Part shown: in pieces, positions 19,140 to 29,556 of the stretch
Numbering within the stretch: the first letter of the stretch is position 1
How the letters are laid out: every line of letters starts with the position of its first letter
NCBI GenBank assembly: GCA_023376005.1
Contig: CM042142.1
Coordinates: forward strand, 55,403,729 to 55,467,728
From: Doryteuthis pealeii
Taxonomy: Eukaryota; Mollusca; Cephalopoda; Myopsida; Loliginidae
Reading direction: 5' to 3'
Length of the DNA stretch: 64,000 bases
The notes under the pieces: model-generated
Databases searched by the model: none
Told to the model about the DNA's origin: nothing
The model's input: only the letters and a program-made list of their open reading frames with translations
Translations under genes and position numbers: made by a program

Positions 19140-19857
19140 ATCTACATTATTCAGACTATTGTCCCCATCTTCATCGTTATTTGTACAACGTTTCGGCCGA
19201 TATGCCCTCTGGCCTTCTTCAGGTATTTCTTGTTGGACTCGGGAACCTACTTAGACTTGGGAACCTTCTTTTCGAACTTTCTTGTTGTAATAGGGAGTTG
19301 AATGTTTGAGACGAGGCTTGAAGATTAGTATTATCTGTGTTATTCAGACTATTGTCTCCATCTTCATTGTTATTTGTACAACGTTTCAGTCGATATGCCC
19401 TCCGGCCTTCTTCAGGTATTTCTTGTCGGACTCAGGAACCTTCTCAGACTTGGGAACCTTCTCGGACTCGGGAACCTTCTTTACGGAATCGGGAACCTTC
19501 TTTACGGAATCGGGAACCTTCTTTTCGAACTCGGGAACTTTCTTGTCATAATCGGAAGCCATCACGGAACTTTGAACACACTTTTAACACAACTCCTACC
19601 CCAGCTATGGTTAGCGGAATGAGAACAGGATACCCCCGTGGAATAAATAAAGGGTTAGGTTCAAAGTTCCGTGATGGCTCCTGAATACGACAAGAAAATT
19701 CCCGAGTTCAAAAAGAAGGTTCCCGAGTCCGAGAAGGTTCCCGAGTCCAACAAGAAATACCTGAAGAAGGCCGGAGGGCATATCGGCTGAAACGTTGTAC
19801 AAATAACAATGAAGATGGGGACAATAGTCCAAATAACACAGATAATACTAGTCATTG
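19140..19857. mobile_element. Family U foldback element (copy A)
   Basis: A partial U unit (19,140-19,320) is followed by a full inverted-repeat unit. Left arm 19,325-19,570 (TTATTTGTACAACGTTTCAG, ATGCCCTCCGGCCTTCTTCA, GTATTTCTTGTCGGACTC, AGCCATCACGGAACTTTGAA) pairs with right arm 19,660-19,857. Each arm holds an 18-21-bp minisatellite (GGGAACCTTCTT.....ACTC) with about six units in the left arm and three in the right. The repeat keeps open frames on both strands (GNLL.LGNLL / EPS.T.EPS peptides), which is a by-product of a unit length divisible by three rather than evidence for a gene. Confidence 0.75.
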
Positions 19858-20049
19858 TGTTGTTAATTTTGTACTCTTTCTGTCAGTACCATTCTGGAAT
19901 AAAGACCTAAATAATATGTTTTTTTGTCTTTTGTCTTTTTTACACCTGGAGTAACCGGAAAACTAAACACCACCTGGTAAAACTGAAATACTTTAAATAA
20001 ATTCAAGTCTCACTGAACCAATTGTAAAGTACACAAACTGCTAAAATAA

Positions 20050-20290
20050 AAATGGTCCATCATTAGTTGGTTAGTTGGTTAGTCAGAGTGGACCAGGGAG
20101 TAATGGCAATGAAGCGACTCTCCACATTCCCCAGAGCTCCAGAACCTCACCACTAGATGCAGTTTAACATGCTAGGCAAGTAATCTAGGAAAAAGGAAAC
20201 CTCTGAATTCAAACAAGCTTTACACTTCTTAAAAATTGACCTTGTGTAACATCCTGCCCATAGAGGAGGTATTCAGTAAATATATTCGTA
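20050..20290 (-). mobile_element. Internally deleted W followed by a T-family tail
   Basis: TTAGTTGGTTAGTTGGTTAG then directly GGACCAGGGAGTAATGGCAA and CCAGAGCTCCAGAACCTCAC: W (minus orientation) with its AT-rich zone removed. From about 20,165, TAATCTAGGAAAAAGGAAAC, CTCTGAATTCAAAC and TTGACCTTGTGTAACATCCT are the 3' end of a T SINE in plus orientation. Confidence 0.65.
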
Positions 20291-21080
20291 TGATCCTATC
20301 TTTGCATTGCATGCCAGGTGATTAAAGGATGTATGGTATAAAGCAAATAATAATGAGAGTAGTAATGATACCGATACCACATCTACATATTAGTCAAAGA
20401 CATGATTGAATTATATCCCATCAAATTACAAAGCTTTTATTCACTTATCTATCATGCAATATTAAATGATTACTTGTCAGTGTATCTCTTTTGTTATTGG
20501 AAATTGATATAATTTGAATGTGAATGACCAATGTTATAGTTTCACTGTTACAGGTGGGTCTCTCAGCCAATTAATAGATACTTGTATCATTTCCTTGGGT
20601 TAATAAGGCCATTACCAAGTGGGTAGTGGTGAAAGATTTAAAATCAGAATCCTCTCAGAGTTGAAATGGGGAATTGGAGCATAGACCATTGAGGGAAGAA
20701 TTTTCAAATCTCTAATTATAAGCAAAAGGCTGTCTATCTGATATCAGCATCTATGAAGGAAGGTTAACTGATTTTCAGTTTCACTTTGGCACATGCATAA
20801 AATGGTGGCACTTAGATGAGTTTTTTGATAAGATCTAAGAAGAAAGGGTTTTTCTTTTTCTTTTTTTTTCTTTTTTTTAAAATCTTTTAAGCAGGGAAAA
20901 ATATTTCACAAAAGACACTAGAAACAAATTGCTCATTAAGATTTTAGGTTTGTTTTTATTTTTTTATTTTTTTATTATTTTTTATTTTACCATTTCAAAA
21001 TTAATCTTCTATTCCACAAATGAACCTCTTTTTCCTTTTAAAATTACAATATGGTTCAAATGTAATATTTCAGCTTTTAA
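20291..21080. other. Unclassified AT-rich stretch of copy A
   Basis: Shared with copy B (36,620-37,400). No repeat family or coding region recognised. T-rich runs at 20,850-20,880 and 20,955-20,990. Confidence 0.4.
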
Positions 21081-21082
21081 AA

Positions 21083-22230
21083 AAAAAAGAAGAAAAAACT
21101 TTGGTTAAACTTGCAAATCGTCATCAAAATTAAAATGAAAACTTATTTGGTGGTGATCCATGACAGTTTAACTACAGTGTATGAATGAACTTTTTTGCAA
21201 ATTGGGTTACTGTTTAGGAGATTAGTTCTTCTTCTTGTGGTGATCCTCTGATGAGACTCAGGTGAAAACTAGAATTTTGGTTAAGGATGAATCTGTTTAT
21301 GATTGCAATTCTCAGATTTTGTACTCACAAAAAAACTGTTTAAATATTGTTATTCTAATTATAAAGTTTTGGTTAAACTTGCAAATCATCGTCAAAATTA
21401 AAATAGAAACTTATTTAGTGGTGATCCATGACAGTTTAACTACAATGTATGAATTAACATTTTTGTGAATTGGGTTATGGTTTAGGGGTTTGGAGATTAA
21501 CGTTGTTTTTAATTACGTATCGCTTAAAAAAAATTTAAAAAAACAAATTACTATACATTTAATGTTGAAAAATAATTTTTTTAAAACTAAGTTTAATTGA
21601 AATTATACATTGCAATACTAACACAAACAACTGAGACTAATCTGTCTACTGTTAGATTCAATTATTAATTTCAATGGTTAATTAAATGTATAGTAATTTT
21701 TTTGTTGTTGTTATTTTTTTTAAGCAATATGTAATTAAAACAACCTTAATCCCCTAAACCGTAATGCAATTTGCAAAAAAGTTCATTCATACACTGTAGT
21801 TAAACTGTCATGGATCACCACCAAATAAGTTTTCATTTTAATTTTGACGACGATTTGCAAGTTTACCAAAACTTTATAATTAGAATAACAATATTTAAAC
21901 AGTTTTTTGTGAGTACAAAATCTGAGAATTGCAATCATAAACAGATTCATCCTTAACCAAAATTCTAGTTTTCACCTGAGTCTCATCAGTGGATCACCAC
22001 AAGAAGAAGATCTATGATAGAGAATGCAAGAAAGTCATAATGAGGGGGGGGATCTTAATGTTTATGATTACCCAGGATCAGGTAACCTCATGCTGGGTAA
22101 TGACTTTATTATAACTTTCTTGTGTTCTCTATCATAGTTCTTTTTCCTGTGGTAATTCTCTGATGAGACTCGGGTAAAAACAAAGAATTCTTTTTATGGA
22201 TGAATCTGCTTATGATTGCAATTCTCAAAT
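21083..22230. mobile_element. Nested foldback (MITE-like) cluster
   Basis: The segment CTTGCAAATCGTCATCAAAA, TGGTGATCCATGACAGTTTA, CTACAGTGTATGAATGAA occurs at 21,095 (plus), again at 21,375 (plus) and inverted at 21,775-21,880. The flanking segment TTCTTCTTGTGGTGATCCTC, TGATGAGACTCAGGTGAAAA, CTAGAATTTTGGTTAAG at 21,229 is inverted at 21,955-22,010 and occurs again in plus at 22,139-22,190. A separate hairpin (CTATGATAGAGAATGCAAGA / TCTTGTGTTCTCTATCATAG) sits at 22,013-22,137. Copy B has only one arm (37,407-37,905). Confidence 0.75.
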
Positions 22231-22640
22231 AACAATATCATTTGCCTGAATTTTTTTTTAGATGAGGCTTGATGTGTATAATTTTTTTTTTTTTTTGGGA
22301 CTGTTATCCTCATCTTTATTGTGGTACGAGAGGAAATAGAAAAGTTGGGTATGGCTGACAATATATGGAAAAAAAAGGGAAACCATTTACATTGGTGAGA
22401 TAAAGTTAAAATAATGGATAGGGGAGGATATTAGAAAAGAAGACATCTCAAAGAATCAGCGCATATGGTCGGCTATAGTGACCTCTTGAGTAGACAAAGT
22501 AAAGAGATGAACACAATATGGGAACCAATCATTGAAAAAGCTAAATCAAATTGATTTTAAATTAAATTACTTTAAAAATAAAAATATCAGAAAATAACTG
22601 ATGTCACTGGATTTGCGATGTGTAGGAAATGCCAATAAAC
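22231..22640. other. Unclassified stretch with U-end remnant
   Basis: GATGAGGCTTGATGTGTATAAT, a poly-T run and GACTGTTATCCTCATCTTTA at 22,261-22,320 are the two ends of a U-like element fused. The remainder is unclassified. Confidence 0.35.
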
Positions 22641-22917
22641 AATTTTAAAAAATCTTTGCTAAAACTTGCAAATCATACTCAAAATCCCATGACCCAGTAA
22701 AAATAGAACCCACAAATTTTGTAATAGAACTGTTAATTTTAACTAGGGGTTTAGGGTTAGGGTTAGGGGTTAGGGTTAGGTTTGGGGTTTAGGGTTAGTT
22801 TAATGGGAAAATAAATAAATAATTTGGGTTCTGTTTTTTTCTGGGTCACCCTGTAATATCATGGGATTTTGAGTATGATTTGCAAGTTTTACCAAATCTT
22901 TTTTTAAAATTATCATG
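22641..22917. mobile_element. Foldback MITE with a TTAGGG-like core (different arms)
   Basis: Left arm AATCTTTGCTAAAACTTGCA, AATCATACTCAAAATCCCAT, GACCCAGTAAAAATAGAACC is mirrored at 22,825-22,905. Between them at 22,743-22,797 lies a run of GGGTTTAGGGTTAGGG, GTTAGGGTTAGG-type repeats. The arms are unrelated to the hAT-type MITEs at 11.65 and 48.75 kb. They share ACTTGCAAATC with the 21-kb foldbacks. Absent from copy B. Confidence 0.75.
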
Positions 22918-23494
22918 ACCCTTCTCATGACACATCTAAGATTGATAGGCATGTAAAAACAATTATGTCATTTGAATGAAATCTTCAAAAGTTCTTCTAT
23001 GCTTTGTTTGATCAACAGTCAATCTAAAATGATTTCCCAGGTTGGGTCATTGCTATGCTCAGATAGACAAGGAACACCTGAGGAGAACTGGAGGATACAG
23101 CGGCCAAAACATTGTGTTTTTACATAGTGACCATACAGAGTGCTACTTCCAAGATTTGTTCAAAACATGCAACATCCTGGTGTAGTTCTTATCTAGCTTT
23201 TTGTCCAGGCATTTTGTTAGAGTCCAAGTGGTGCCACCATACAATAGTACTGCTATAGTTATTTTATAAAATGCCACAACTCAGCTCAAACACAATTTTT
23301 GTGGTGAAAGTAAGCATCGTTAGAATTGATACAATGTTGCTAACAAATGAGCAATTAATCTATTCCATTTCAATAAAAACTGGAGTTATTGGAGTCTATC
23401 CCCTTTTTACTAGCGCTAGACCAGATATTCAGAAAATAATATGTGATTTTATAATAAACATTTATTCTTGAATTAATGAATTTAAGTAAAGTAA
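22918..23494. other. Unclassified stretch
   Basis: GAGGAGAACTGGAGGATACAGCGGCCAAAACATTGTGTTT at 23,078-23,117 resembles the GAAGAAGGCCGG...CGGCCGAAACGTTGTAC end of U by layout only. A SINE-1 tail piece (GGAGTCTATCCCCTTTTTAC, TAGCGCTAGACCAG) lies at 23,391-23,425. No gene. Confidence 0.35.
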
Positions 23495-23605
23495 AAGTTG
23501 GTGGAGTCGACCTAGTGTTGGTATCAGCCAAACAGTGAAGGAGTATATCCACTTTTCACTTGTGCTAGACCTGGGAGATTGTTTTCGTGTCTGAGGTGGA
23601 GCAAT
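23495..23605 (-). mobile_element. SINE-1 3' fragment
   Basis: GTTGGTATCAGCCAAACAGT, TTTTCACTTGTGCTAGACCT and GTGTCTGAGGTGGAGC in reverse SINE-1 order, ending where the polymerase III head would be. Confidence 0.7.
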
Positions 23606-23860
23606 AATCACAATAAAAACTGGAGTCATGGAAGTCAGCAAACTGCTGGACAGCATTTTTTACTTGGTCTGAACTGGAATACACTTACTGATGGATACAT
23701 GTATCAAAGCCTGGAAAAAAGTGCATAACCTGTAAGAGGATATGTCTGGTAAATATGGAGGGTTGGGCAGAATTTAAAGGACAGGTGATTTGTAAAGTAA
23801 AACGTCTTCAATTACAAATCTAACAAAGAATATTACAGGTTATGTTGTAGTAAATTAGGT

Positions 23861-24640
23861 GGAGTGGCCTATTGTTGGTATCAGCCAAACAGTAAGGGAG
23901 TCTATCCCCTTTTTGCTTGCTCATTTGGTAAACATAATAGCTATATATGGGGTGTTCGGAAAATAATATCTGATTTTATAATTAACTTTTATTCTTGAAT
24001 TAATGATTTTAAACAAAGTAAAATTTGGTGGAGTGGCCTATTGTTGGTATCAGCCAAACAGTAAGGGAGTCTATCCCCTTTTTGCTTGCTCATTTGGTAA
24101 ACATAATAGCTATATATGGGGTGTTAAGAAAATAATATCCGATTTTATAATTAACTTTTATTCTTGAATTAATGATTTTAAACAAAGTAAAATTTGGTGA
24201 AGTGATCTATTGTTGGTATCAGCCAAACAGTGAGGGAGTCTACCCCTTTTTTTCTTGCTCATTTGGTAAACATATTAGCTATATATGGGGTGTTCAGAAA
24301 ATAATATCTGATTTTATAATAAACTTTTATTCCTGAATTAATGATTTTAAACAGAGTAAAATTTGGTGGAGTGATCTATTGTTGGTATCAGCCAAACAGT
24401 CTGGGAGTCTATCCCCTTTTTGCTTGCTCATTTGGTAAACATATTAGCTATATATTGGGTGTTCGGAAAATAATATCCAATTTTATAATTAACTTTTATT
24501 CCTGAATTAATGATTTTAAACAAAGTAAAATTTGGTGGAGTGATCTATTATTGGTGATCTATTGTTGGTGATCTATTGTTGGTATCAGCCTAACAGTGAG
24601 ATAGTCTATCCCCTTTTTGCTTGTGCTAGACCAAGTAGAT
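23861..24640. repeat. 169-bp tandem repeat, about 4.6 copies
   Basis: GGAGTGGCCTATTGTTGG-type starts recur at 23,861, 24,030, 24,199, 24,368 and 24,537, exactly 169 bp apart. Each unit fuses a SINE-1 tail (GGTATCAGCCAAACAGT, GGGAGTCTATCCCC) with TGCTCATTTGGTAAACAT, AGCTATATATGGGGTGTTC and TTAATGATTTTAAAC. The last unit has a micro-expansion of GGTGATCTATT at 24,537-24,590. Copy B has only about two units (38,120-38,300). Confidence 0.9.
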
Positions 24641-24844
24641 TGTTTTAGCATCTGGGATGGAGTGAAAATCACAATAAAAACTGGAATACACCTGCTGATG
24701 GATATCTGTAACTAAGCCTGGAAAAAAGTGTTAACCTGTAAGAGGACATGTCTGGTAAGAATCTAAATGCCTGGTGGTTTGTAAAATAAAAGGTCTTCAA
24801 TTACAAACCTGACAAAGAATATTACAGGTTACGTAGTAGTTAAG

Positions 24845-25228
24845 TTGTCAGAGTGGCCTATTGTTGGTATCAGCCAACACACCAAGGGAGTCTATCTCCT
24901 TTTTGCTAGCGCTAGACCAGGGAGATTGTTTTTGTGTCTGAAGTGAAGTCATAATTACAATAAAAACTGGAGTCAAGGAAGTTGGCAAACTGCTGGACAG
25001 CATTTGTTGGTATCAGCCAAGCAGTGAGGGAGACTATCCCCTTTTTGCTTGCACTAGACTGGTGAGGTTGTTTTTGCTGGGGTGGAGTGCCACATCTGCC
25101 ATCAGCACTCAGATGTTTTACTGCACAGATCAGATTAAAAAGCTGTGCTATTCATGTGCTGAGTTGGCAAGGACAGGTATTGAACCCAGAACCTTGTGAT
25201 TTCTAGGTGGATGCTCTACCAGCCATGT
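24845..25228 (-). mobile_element. Two adjacent SINE-1 copies (one truncated, one near full)
   Basis: 24,845-24,960 is a 3' fragment. 24,998-25,228 runs from TTGTTGGTATCAGCCAAGCA through GCCACATCTGCCATCAGCAC to the tRNA head (GACAGGTATTGAACCCAGAA, ATGCTCTACC). They are separated by AAAACTGGAGTCAAGGAAGT, which also recurs at 23,608 and 38,682, so the pair belongs to a larger local duplication. Confidence 0.75.
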
Positions 25229-25254
25229 TAAAATCTAATAAAAAAATAAGTTTA

Positions 25255-25472
25255 AAATAAACTGGCTTAATAAATAATTACTTGGTGTTATTGATCTCTA
25301 ATATTATTGTTTTATTCTCCAATATATTAAAATCAATCCTATGAATGATTTTATATATAGAGACCAATGATTAAAATAAGTGTAATCTTTTTATGTGTTC
25401 TTATTTAATTTCATAAAAATACTTCACTTAAATACTTACCCCCAGAGGGCGCATATTCTTGCTAGTTCAAAT
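25255..25472 (-). mobile_element. Family X, 5' part
   Basis: On the minus strand it begins ACTAGCAAGAATATGCGCCC, TCTGGGGGTAAGTATTTAAG and includes ATCATTCATAGGATTGATTT and AGAGATCAATAACACCAAGT. 3'-truncated. Confidence 0.75.
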
Positions 25473-28400
25473 AAGTAGTGGAAAGTATATAATTGCTTGG
25501 AAATTATTAGTATTAGATAGGAATATTTGAAACCATATAATTGCCTGCAAAAAGAAAAATGATTCTTACTATTAGATTGGAATAGTTACTTGAAATAATT
25601 GCTTGAAAAATTTTGATATAAGATAGGAATACTTGAAACATACTGTGTGCAAATTATTTGTATTAAGAATACTTACTTGAAGCTATAATTGTTTACATTT
25701 AAAATCCTACAATGTGTTAGTTACTTTAAACCATATAATTGTGTATATATTATTAGTATTAGATAAAAATACCTGAATATTATAACTATGTACAAATTAT
25801 TTGTATTAAGAATACTTACTTGAAGCTATAATTGTTTACAAAGTATTATTATTAGTTACTTTAAACCATAAAATTGTGTATAGATTATTAGTATTAGATA
25901 AGAATACCTGAATATTATAACTATGTACAAATTATTTGTATTAAGAATAGTTTCTTGAAGCTATAATTGTTTACAAAGTATTATTATTAGTTTACTTTAA
26001 ACCATATAATTGTTATTATTAGTATTATATAAGAATACCTGAATATTATAACTATGTACAAATTATTTGTATTAAGAATAGTTTCTTGAAGCTATAATTG
26101 TTTACAAAGTATTATTATTAGTTACTTTAAACCATATAATTGTTATTATTAGTATTATATAAGAATACCTGAATATTATAACTATGTACAAATTATTTGT
26201 ATTAAGAATAGTTTCTTGAAGCTATAATTGTTTACAAAGTATTATTATTAGTTACTTTAAACCATATAATTGTTATTATTAGTATTATATAAGAATACCT
26301 GAATATTATAACTATGTACAAATTATTTGTATTAAGAATAGTTTCTTGAAGCTATAATTGTTTACAAAGTATTATCATAAGTTACTTTAAACCATATAAT
26401 TGTTATTATTAGTATTATATAAGAATACCTGAATATTATAACTATGTACAAATTATTTGTATTAAGAATAGTTTCTTGAAGCTATAATTGTTTACAAAGT
26501 ATTATTATTAGTTACTTTAAACCATATAATTGTTATTATTAGTATTATATAAGAATACCTGAATATTATAACTATGTACAAATTATTTGTATTAAGAATA
26601 GTTTCTTGAAGCTATAATTGTTTACAAAGTATTATCATAAGTTACTTTAAACCATATAATTGTTATTATTAGTATTATATAAGAATACCTGAATATTATA
26701 ACTATGTACAAATTATTTGTATTAAGAATAGTTTCTTGAAGCTATAATTGTTTACAAAGTATTATTATTAGTTACTTTAAACCATATAATTGTTATTATT
26801 AGTATTATATAAGAATACCTGAAATTTATAACTATGTACAAATTATTTGTATTAAGAATAGTTTCTTGAAGCTATAATTGTTTACAAAGTATTATCATAA
26901 GTTACTTTAAACCATATAATTGTTATTATTAGTATTATATAAGAATACCTGAATATTATAACTATGTACAAATTATTTGTATTAAGAATAGTTTCTTGAA
27001 GCTATAATTGTTTACAAAGTATTATTATTAGTTACTTTAAACCATATAATTGTTATTATTAGTATTATATAAGAATACCTGAATATTATAACTATGTACA
27101 AATTATTTGTATTAAGAATAGTTTCTTGAAGCTATAATTGTTTACAAAGTATTATTATTAGTTACTTTAAACCATATAATTGTTATTATTAGTATTATAT
27201 AAGAATACCTGAATATTATAACTATGTACAAATTATTTGTATTAAGAATAGTTTCTTGAAGCTATAATTGTTTACAAAGTATTATTATTAGTTACTTTAA
27301 ACCATATAATTGTTATTATTAGTATTATATAAGAATACCTGAATATTATAACTATGTACAAATTATTTGTATTAAGAATAGTTTCTTGAAGCTATAATTG
27401 TTTACAAAGTATTATCATAAGTTACTTTAAACCATATAATTGTTATTATTAGTATTATATAAGAATACCTGAATATTATAACTATGTACAAATTATTTGT
27501 ATTAAGAATAGTTTCTTGAAGCTATAATTGTTTACAAAGTATTATTATTAGTTACTTTAAACCATATAATTGTTATTATTAGTATTATATAAGAATACCT
27601 GAATATTATAACTATGTACAAATTATTTGTATTAAGAATAGTTTCTTGAAGCTATAATTGTTTACAAAGTATTATCATAAGTTACTTTAAACCATATAAT
27701 TGTTATTATTAGTATTATATAAGAATACCTGAATATTATAACTATGTACAAATTATTTGTATTAAGAATAGTTTCTTGAAGCTATAATTGTTTACAAAGT
27801 ATTATTATTAGTTACTTTAAACCATATAATTGTTATTATTAGTATTATATAAGAATACCTGAATATTATAACTATGTACAAATTATTTGTATTAAGAATA
27901 GTTTCTTGAAGCTATAATTGTTTACAAAGTATTATCATAAGTTACTTTAAACCATATAATTGTTATTATTAGTATTATATAAGAATACCTGAATATTATA
28001 ACTATGTACAAATTATTTGTATTAAGAATAGTTTCTTGAAGCTATAATTGTTTACAAAGTATTATTATTAGTTACTTTAAACCATATAATTGTTATTATT
28101 AGTATTATATAAGAATACCTGAATATTATAACTATGTACAAATTATTTGTATTAAGAATAGTTTCTTGAAGCTATAATTGTTTACAAAGTATTATTATTA
28201 GTTACTTTAAACCATATAATTGTTATTATTAGTATTATATAAGAATACCTGAATATTATAACTATGTACAAATTATTTGTATTAAGAATAGTTTCTTGAA
28301 GCTATAATTGTTTACAAAGTATTATCATAAGTTACTTTAAACCATATAATTGTTATTATTAGTATTATATAAGAATACCTGAATATTATAACTATGTACA

Positions 28401-28825
28401 AATTATTTGTATTAAGAATAGTTTCTTGAAGCTATAATTGTTTACAAAGTATTATTATTAGTTACTTTAAACCATATAATTGTTATTATTAGTATTATAT
28501 AAGAATACCTGAATATTATAACTATGTACAAATTATTTGTATTAAGAATAGTTTCTTGAAGCTATAATTGTTTACAAAGTATTATCATAAGTTACTTTAA
28601 ACCATATAATTGTTATTATTAGTATTATATAAGAATACCTGAATATTATAACTATGTACAAATTATTTGTATTAAGAATACTTACTTGAAGCTATAATTG
28701 TTTACAAATGATTATTACAATTAAATGGGAACAGTTACTTGAAACCATATAATTACTTGCAAAAAAGACTGATTTTGACATTAGATAACCCATCAAGAGT
28801 TGACATACCATAAAACCAACCAACA
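25473..28825 (+). repeat. 130-bp satellite array with 43-bp sub-units, inside family W
   Basis: TTTGTATTAAGAATA recurs every 130 bp from 26,067 to 28,667 (20 exact periods), preceded by longer, diverged units (25,660, 25,803, 25,938). Each 130-bp unit splits into three related 43-44-bp sub-units, each of the form TAC.TGAA...ATA.TTGT...ATTA.TA.TA..AA. Two unit variants, ATTATTATTA and ATTATCATAA before GTTACTTTAAACC, alternate over much of the array, giving a 260-bp period. Units are otherwise almost identical; GAAATTTATA at 26,821 is a rare exception. The right border runs into GATTTTGACATTAGATAACC, AAGAGTTGACATACC and CCAACCAACC, the 3' end of family W. Copy B has about four units (39,611-40,020). 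Confidence 0.95.
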
Positions 28826-28959
28826 TATTCATCTAAAGGTTTAACACATTTGGTACATCATTTCTCAAATTTCTTTAGCTCTTAAAAATAATTCAATAAG
28901 ATTTATAAAAGAAATAAAGAATAAAGGTATTTCCCTCCTTGGTTAGGCTGAGAACTTTT

Positions 28960-29456
28960 CAACTCCCTCTTATAGATAATTAACACAGATATTTCATTTT
29001 TGATAACATGAAAGCTTAACACAATTAGAAATAGCTATCTTATTATTATAATAGAGATTCAGGATCTTCTTTTCTGTAACCGAAACTATGTCACTGCTTA
29101 TGTCACAGTACTCATAGGAATTGCATAAGTTTATCAATAAGTATTTAATTTATAGTCAAAATCATCAATATATAGAATAAATCTTATTCATTAACAATGT
29201 CTCAATGAAAATCTGAGTTAGATTTGCCTCAAAACAGCCCAAAACAGCATTTGAAATCCTACAATGTGTTTTATATATCACTAAGAAATGAAGGTTTACA
29301 TAATATATGGTGTGGTTAATTTACATACTGGATTTAACAAAACCGGGTTTAATAAATAATTACCTGGTGTTATTGATCTCTAATATTATTGTTTTATTCT
29401 CAAATATATCAAAATCAATCCTATGAATGATTTTATATAGAAACCAAATCTTCTCG
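28960..29456 (-). mobile_element. Family X copy, cut by the gap
   Basis: On the minus strand it includes ATCATTCATAGGATTGATTT, GAGATCAATAACACCAGGTA, TTTGAGGCAAATCTAACTCA and the 3' end CATAGTTTCGGTTACAG. The 5' end lies in the N gap. The corresponding copy in B is 40,330-40,965. Confidence 0.75.
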
Positions 29457-29556
29457 NNNNNNNNNNNNNNNNNNNNNNNNNNNNNNNNNNNNNNNNNNNN
29501 NNNNNNNNNNNNNNNNNNNNNNNNNNNNNNNNNNNNNNNNNNNNNNNNNNNNNNNN
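29457..29556. other. Assembly gap, exactly 100 N
   Basis: The gap separates the end of copy A from an inverted copy of the beginning of copy B. The last about 9 bp before it (ATCTTCTCG) already depart from copy B. Confidence 0.99.

Larger units (their letters stand above)
14033..29447 (+). repeat. Copy A of a duplicated locus
   Basis: Copy A corresponds in order and orientation to copy B (32,684-40,829). Matching landmarks: GGAACGAGAGGAAAGAAATT (14,036 / 32,688), CAGTATGCAAAAAAACTT (17,254 / 33,670), the U element (19.3 / 35.7 kb), CTTCTTCTTGTGGTGATCCT (21,229 / 37,540), TGGTCTGAACTGGAATACAC (23,668 / 37,928) and the X element end (29.4 / 40.8 kb). A has three large segments missing from B: about 15,525-17,229 (holding a solo LTR and a SINE), about 21,650-23,650, and most of the 130-bp array. 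Elsewhere differences are sparse SNPs and 1-bp indels. It is a segmental duplication or a second haplotype. Confidence 0.9.

Noticed and set aside
19306..19684. Overlapping open frames with GNLL/EPS repeat peptides on both strands
   Set aside because: They arise from a minisatellite whose unit is a multiple of three. The B copy has frameshifting indels, and no start context or domain is present.
22743..22797. A true telomere or a chromosome-fusion point
   Set aside because: The TTAGGG-like run is short, degenerate and enclosed by inverted arms of a MITE-like element. Two other MITEs carry the same feature.
25473..28825. CRISPR array
   Set aside because: The repeats are contiguous with no unique spacers, the organism is eukaryotic, and no cas genes are present.
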